The translations under genes and the position numbers were made by a program. The notes under the pieces were generated by a model. That model ran no database searches. It worked only from the letters and a program-made list of their open reading frames with translations, and had not been told where the DNA came from. Below are positions 22,275 to 25,737 of a stretch of DNA of 25,737 bases, in pieces (position 1 is the first letter of the stretch; each line of letters starts with the position of its first letter). Origin of the DNA: an uncultured Clostridia bacterium (GTDB lineage: Bacteria; Bacillota; Clostridia; Oscillospirales; CAG-272). The DNA is taken from assembly GCA_904501715.1 (NCBI GenBank), contig CAJGCD010000016.1:1-25737 (forward strand), read 5' to 3'.

Positions 22275-23774
22275 CTATCTTTCTATTGTAACGTATCTGT
22301 CTGCCGAGGGGTCGCCCTTAATATCCGCTTCCCTTACTCCGTATCTCTTCGCGATATTCCATATATCGTCCTCGGGAGTTACGTAATATACTATCCAGTT
22401 ATTGGTGCTGTCCTCTCTGCCCTCGCCGAAGCTGACCTGCTCAACGATTTCGGTATCATTCCGACCCATTACGGTACACGCTAAATGAATCTCCGAATCA
22501 AAATCAAGAAATTCCCCGTCCTTTCTTACCTTGCAGTTCATAAGCCTTGCATTCAGGTCAAAGCTTTCTATATCTCTGTTACCCTCAAGCTCATACTTAA
22601 GGGGAAGCTTTACCTCTACGTGGGAATATTCGCCGTCTGTGAGGCATATCAAATCGTACTTACAGCTTCCGCTTAAAATATATTTACCTTCATCAAGCAC
22701 CGCTTGGTCAAAAATAGCGTTGCCTTGGGTATGTACTATTTCTCCGCCCTGCGGGAAATTCAGCTCGGACAATTCTATTTTATCATTTTGAGTAAAGCTA
22801 AGATTTCTGTTTTCAAGCACAATGGGCATTCGGTAAAGACGCATTTTTGCCTCGGATTCCTGCTCCACGGAATAAATATCCCTTGTGTATCTTACGGGCT
22901 TATTCTGCCCTACGCATACCTCAAGGACCACGTTGGCTTCTGTCATTACTCTGCCCTCCTCCACGTTAAGAGCCAAGTCTGTGACCGTTCCGCTTACTCT
23001 CACAAGGGCATCTCCCTCGGAGGCAATACCGTCAATATCGGTTTCTGCCTCAAAGGGCAACCGTCTTGTCACAGTTTCTCTTACTTGATTTGCACAGCTA
23101 ACGAGTATTCTTATGACCGCCTCTCCCCTTATGCGTATCATCTCGCCCTCAATTCGGCTGTCCTCTATATATACGCCGCCGTCGGCAAGAGCTACACCGC
23201 ATTCCTCAGAGGGAAGCGCGTATTCATCCTCAAGGGTGATAACGTCCGAGCTTTCACAGACTATCTCCCCACATACCGACTCTCCGTAAAGCCTTTCTAC
23301 GCTCCCCTCCGATTGAAGTCCCGAGAAATTATCCTCGCACAGCATCTTTCCGTAAGCGCTGACAGCAGAACGCAAATGTGAGCGTATCTGGAGCTTTCGA
23401 GGCGCGCTTACCCTTACGCTTGAGGAATCGGCAACGGTATGAGCCATAACCGTAACTCCCTCTCCAAGCTCAAAATCAGCGGGATTTTCTATGGGTAGCG
23501 CAAAGGAATATTCAGCCGAAAGGGGCGCGCTGGATACTCCTCCGTCACTGTTTACGTATACAAGAGTATAATCCACCACTCCGTTTACGTCTATCTTATT
23601 TCCGCTTATAAATCTCGCGGGTGTGGGAATATCCTCCCTGACATAAAGAACTCTGCGTATTTCGGGATAGTAATCGGGCAGGGTGAAATCCTCGGATATA
23701 TCGCTATTGACCACTCTCCCACACATAGGCATTGAAAGCCTTTGTGTTATGCCCATATCTTGATTCATTTCCAT
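22275..23774 (-). CDS. sipL: DUF3794-LysM spore morphogenesis protein, SipL-like
   Basis: 499 residues from ATG 23774, with GGGAG 7 bases upstream. The protein is made of beta-rich DUF3794 units (one begins about residue 30, DFTLPDYYPEIRRVLYVREDIPTPARFISGNKIDVNG; related units follow around 150-270 and 310-420) and ends with a LysM domain (about 455-497, IVYYVTPEDDIWNIAKRYGV). This is the architecture of Clostridioides difficile SipL, which binds the coat ATPase SpoIVA through its LysM domain and anchors the coat around the forespore. Several DUF3794-LysM paralogues can occur in one genome, so orthology is likely but not certain. The gene stands alone, with a possible sigma-E promoter upstream. 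Confidence 0.8.
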   Translation of the reverse strand: MEMNQDMGITQRLSMPMCGRVVNSDISEDFTLPDYYPEIRRVLYVREDIPTPARFISGNKIDVNGVVDYTLVYVNSDGGVSSAPLSAEYSFALPIENPADFELGEGVTVMAHTVADSSSVRVSAPRKLQIRSHLRSAVSAYGKMLCEDNFSGLQSEGSVERLYGESVCGEIVCESSDVITLEDEYALPSEECGVALADGGVYIEDSRIEGEMIRIRGEAVIRILVSCANQVRETVTRRLPFEAETDIDGIASEGDALVRVSGTVTDLALNVEEGRVMTEANVVLEVCVGQNKPVRYTRDIYSVEQESEAKMRLYRMPIVLENRNLSFTQNDKIELSELNFPQGGEIVHTQGNAIFDQAVLDEGKYILSGSCKYDLICLTDGEYSHVEVKLPLKYELEGNRDIESFDLNARLMNCKVRKDGEFLDFDSEIHLACTVMGRNDTEIVEQVSFGEGREDSTNNWIVYYVTPEDDIWNIAKRYGVREADIKGDPSADRYVTIER

Positions 23775-23817
23775 TTTATTTCTCCCTTCGGCGTATCAAA
23801 TTTTATTTCTTCATCAA

Positions 23818-23848
23818 TACTCTATGAGTAAAAGCTCATTTTTATTAC
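23818..23848 (-). promoter_or_regulatory. Possible sigma-E promoter of the sipL-like gene
   Basis: Minus strand TAATAAA (-35 like, with ATA at 23845-23843), 16 bases, then CATAGAGT (23826-23819), close to the sigma-E -10 CATACAnT. No good sigma-A promoter is seen in this gap. Mother-cell expression would suit a SipL role. Confidence 0.4.
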
Positions 23849-23886
23849 CAAAAGAAAGCTTTTCTGCTTATTTTCTTATAAAAGCT

Positions 23887-23915
23887 TTGACATAAGGTGA
23901 AAAATGTGATATAAT
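23887..23915 (+). promoter_or_regulatory. Sigma-A promoter of the DUF512-der operon
   Basis: TTGACA (23887-23892), exactly 17 bases, TATAAT (23910-23915) with TGA before it. Transcription starts near 23922, so an in-frame ATG at 23919 cannot be the start of the gene. Confidence 0.9.
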
Positions 23916-23954
23916 AATATGAATATTTATGCCAAGGCAGAAAGGAGAAAGCAA

Positions 23955-25262
23955 ATGGTAGCCATAACGGATGTCCTTCCGCGAAGCAGAGCAGAAAAAG
24001 CGGGGTTGCTTAGGGGTGATATACTTGTATCAATAAACGGCAAGGAAATAAACGACGTGCTTGATTACCGCTTTCACCTTGCCAATAAGCAGATAGCACT
24101 CCTTGTCCGCAGAGGCGAACGAGAGCTTGAAGTCACCATAACAAAAAAGGAATACGACGATATAGGTCTTGACTTTGAAACTCCGCTTATGGACAAGAAG
24201 CATTCCTGCGAAAATAAATGCGTATTCTGTTTCATAGACCAGCTCCCAAAGGGTATGAGAGAAACACTTTATTTCAAGGATGACGACTCCCGTCTGTCCT
24301 TTCTCCACGGAAATTACGTCACTCTTACCAATATGCGCGACAGAGATATCGACCGCATAATAGAGATGCATATTTCTCCCGTAAACGTATCGGTGCACAC
24401 CACAAATCCCGAATTGCGGAAAAGGATGATGCACAACAAGCGCGCGGGCGAGGTGCTGTCGTATCTCAAACGGCTTGCGGACGCGGGCATTTCCCTTTGC
24501 TGTCAGATAGTTCTCTGCAAGGGACTTAACGACAAAGAGGAGCTTGACCGCTCTCTCCACGACCTTATCGCCCTTTATCCCGCTCTCCAGAGCGTGGCTA
24601 TCGTTCCCGCGGGGCTGACACAATTCAGAGATAAGCTTTATCCCTTAGAGCCATTTACTCCTGAGGAATCCGCCGCTGTGATAAAGCAGATAAACGCTTA
24701 CGGAGATTGGTGCAAAAGGGAGCTTGGCACTCGCCTTGTATATCCCTCTGACGAGTTTTATATAAACGCGGGGCTTCCTATGCCCGCCGACGAATACTAT
24801 GAGGATTATTCACAGATAGAAAACGGCGTGGGAATGCTTACCGATATGCGAAGCGCTGTGGAATACGAGCTGGAGGATATCACTCCCTATACCGATTACA
24901 AGCGCCGCACCGTATCCGTGGCAACGGGCTATGCGGCTTATGAGCATATATGCTCTTTAGCAAGGCTTATTGAGGACAAATTTGACGGTATCAAGGTAAA
25001 CGTATACAGAATAAAAAATAACTTCTTCGGAGAGCTTATAACAGTTTCGGGGCTTCTTACGGGAAAGGATATAAGCGAACAGCTCGCGGACAAGGAGCTT
25101 GGCGAGGAGCTTTTTATTCCCTCCTCCTCTCTGCGTGCCGAGGGCGACGTTTTCCTTGACGACATATCCCCGAATGAGCTTTCGGAAAAGCTTGGTGTCA
25201 CGGTAACTCCCGCTGACAGCGAGGCTTGCGATTTTCTTGCGAAGATACTTGGAACAAACTAA
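23955..25262 (+). CDS. PDZ / radical SAM / DUF512 protein
   Basis: 435 residues from ATG 23955, with AAAGGAG 7 bases upstream. Domains in order: a PDZ-like domain (about 1-65, ITDVLPRSRAEKAGLLRGDILVSINGKEI); an iron-sulfur radical SAM-like core with CENKCVFCF, cysteines 85, 89 and 92 in CX3CX2C spacing, followed by IDQLPKGMRETLYFKDDDSRLSFLHGNYVTLTN; and the C-terminal DUF512 domain (about 220-430). The family is widespread in Clostridia and cyanobacteria, and its reaction is, to my knowledge, not established. It lies 21 bp upstream of der, a common pairing in Clostridia, which could mean a link with ribosome assembly. Confidence 0.92.
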   Translation: MVAITDVLPRSRAEKAGLLRGDILVSINGKEINDVLDYRFHLANKQIALLVRRGERELEVTITKKEYDDIGLDFETPLMDKKHSCENKCVFCFIDQLPKGMRETLYFKDDDSRLSFLHGNYVTLTNMRDRDIDRIIEMHISPVNVSVHTTNPELRKRMMHNKRAGEVLSYLKRLADAGISLCCQIVLCKGLNDKEELDRSLHDLIALYPALQSVAIVPAGLTQFRDKLYPLEPFTPEESAAVIKQINAYGDWCKRELGTRLVYPSDEFYINAGLPMPADEYYEDYSQIENGVGMLTDMRSAVEYELEDITPYTDYKRRTVSVATGYAAYEHICSLARLIEDKFDGIKVNVYRIKNNFFGELITVSGLLTGKDISEQLADKELGEELFIPSSSLRAEGDVFLDDISPNELSEKLGVTVTPADSEACDFLAKILGTN

Positions 25263-25283
25263 GACAAAGGAAGGTGAATATAA

Positions 25284-25737
25284 ATGGGAAAACCTATCGT
25301 TGCTATTGTGGGCAGACCTAACGTAGGCAAAAGCACACTTTTTAATAAGCTTATCGGAGAGCGCCGCTCCATCGTGGAGGATACCCCCGGTGTTACCCGT
25401 GACCGCATATACGGTGAGACCGAATGGTGCGGCAAAAAGCTGGTCGTTATCGACACGGGCGGAATAGAGCCAAAAACCGATGATATAATCCTGAAGCAGA
25501 TGCGCTTTCAGGCTGAGGTAGCTATCGAGAGCGCCGACGTTATAATCTTTATGTGCGACGTTCGCACGGGGCTTACAGCCGACGACAGAGATATCGCGGT
25601 AATGCTCCAAAAGAGCGGAAAGCCTATCGTTCCCTGCATTAACAAATGCGATAGAGTTGGTGGACTGCCCTTTGAATTTTATGAATTTTATGAGCTTGGC
25701 TTTGAGGTTGAGCCCATAGCCGTTTCATCGGTACACG
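25284..25737 (+). CDS. der: Ribosome-assembly GTPase Der (EngA), 5' part only
   Basis: The first 151 codons are present; the gene runs off the right edge. Der has two tandem G domains and a KH-like domain and works in 50S subunit maturation. Visible motifs of the first G domain: G1 GRPNVGKST, the G2 Thr in TPGVTRDR, G3 DTGGIE, and G4 NKCD (usually NKxD). Start ATG 25284 with AAAGGAAGGTG upstream. In operon with the DUF512 gene. The two tandem G domains typical of Der cannot both be seen here, but the N-terminal sequence KPIVAIVGRPNVGKSTLFNKL is characteristic. Confidence 0.95.
   Translation, partial: MGKPIVAIVGRPNVGKSTLFNKLIGERRSIVEDTPGVTRDRIYGETEWCGKKLVVIDTGGIEPKTDDIILKQMRFQAEVAIESADVIIFMCDVRTGLTADDRDIAVMLQKSGKPIVPCINKCDRVGGLPFEFYEFYELGFEVEPIAVSSVH

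Noticed and set aside
22704..23381. A 225-codon plus-strand frame within the sipL-like gene
   Set aside because: It is a shadow of the minus-strand DUF3794-LysM gene, without a ribosome site or a promoter.
1..25737. CRISPR arrays, insertion sequences and transposases
   Set aside because: No regularly spaced repeats, no terminal inverted repeats around a transposase and no transposase-like protein were seen in any frame.

Overview
The window looks like a chromosomal segment of a Gram-positive, endospore-forming member of Clostridia (an Oscillospirales/Ruminococcaceae-like genome would fit). The grounds are HPr kinase/phosphorylase, a folate ECF transporter (FolT) under what reads as a tetrahydrofolate riboswitch, PlsY, a DUF3794-LysM protein of the SipL type (a SpoIVA-binding spore morphogenesis protein), a PDZ/radical-SAM/DUF512 protein directly upstream of Der, strong AGGAGG ribosome sites and consensus sigma-A promoters with 16-17 bp spacers. 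Species cannot be fixed from the sequence alone.

Left part (1-13992). Two tandem consensus promoters point leftwards out of the window at 1-135. Then come an OmpR-type response regulator/histidine kinase pair (minus), a tRNA with anticodon CAT plus terminator (minus), a BspA-like lipoprotein (plus) and a membrane-anchored protein whose LytM domain has lost its zinc ligands (plus). A plus-strand operon follows: plsY, a class I methyltransferase and a very divergent FolC-like ligase. It converges on a minus-strand folate operon, folT-folC-small membrane protein, driven from a structured leader with a Shine-Dalgarno-sequestering hairpin. hprK (minus) is divergent from two envelope genes (plus): a PrsA/SurA-like lipoprotein and a membrane-anchored protein of unknown function.

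Middle (14000-21222). Between two strong terminators lies a compact, uninterrupted seven-gene plus-strand cassette: small terminase, large terminase, a P22 gp10-like tail nozzle (beta-propeller type), portal, scaffold, P22/HK97-fold coat protein and a gp4-like adaptor. It encodes a DNA packaging motor, a shell and the start of a short tail. No integrase, replication, lysis, ejection or receptor-binding gene is present, and the flanks are ordinary chromosomal genes. This is the most interesting item: a candidate domesticated podovirus-like particle or gene-transfer module, with a prophage remnant or satellite as alternatives. Its upstream region carries a 10-bp-period direct repeat, a consensus -35 without a good -10, and a short inverted repeat, suggesting regulated expression.

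Right part (21223-25737). A membrane-anchored alpha/beta hydrolase (plus) converges on the sipL-like gene (minus), which has a possible sigma-E promoter. Divergent from it, a perfect sigma-A promoter drives the PDZ-radical SAM-DUF512 gene and der (GTPase), which runs off the right edge.
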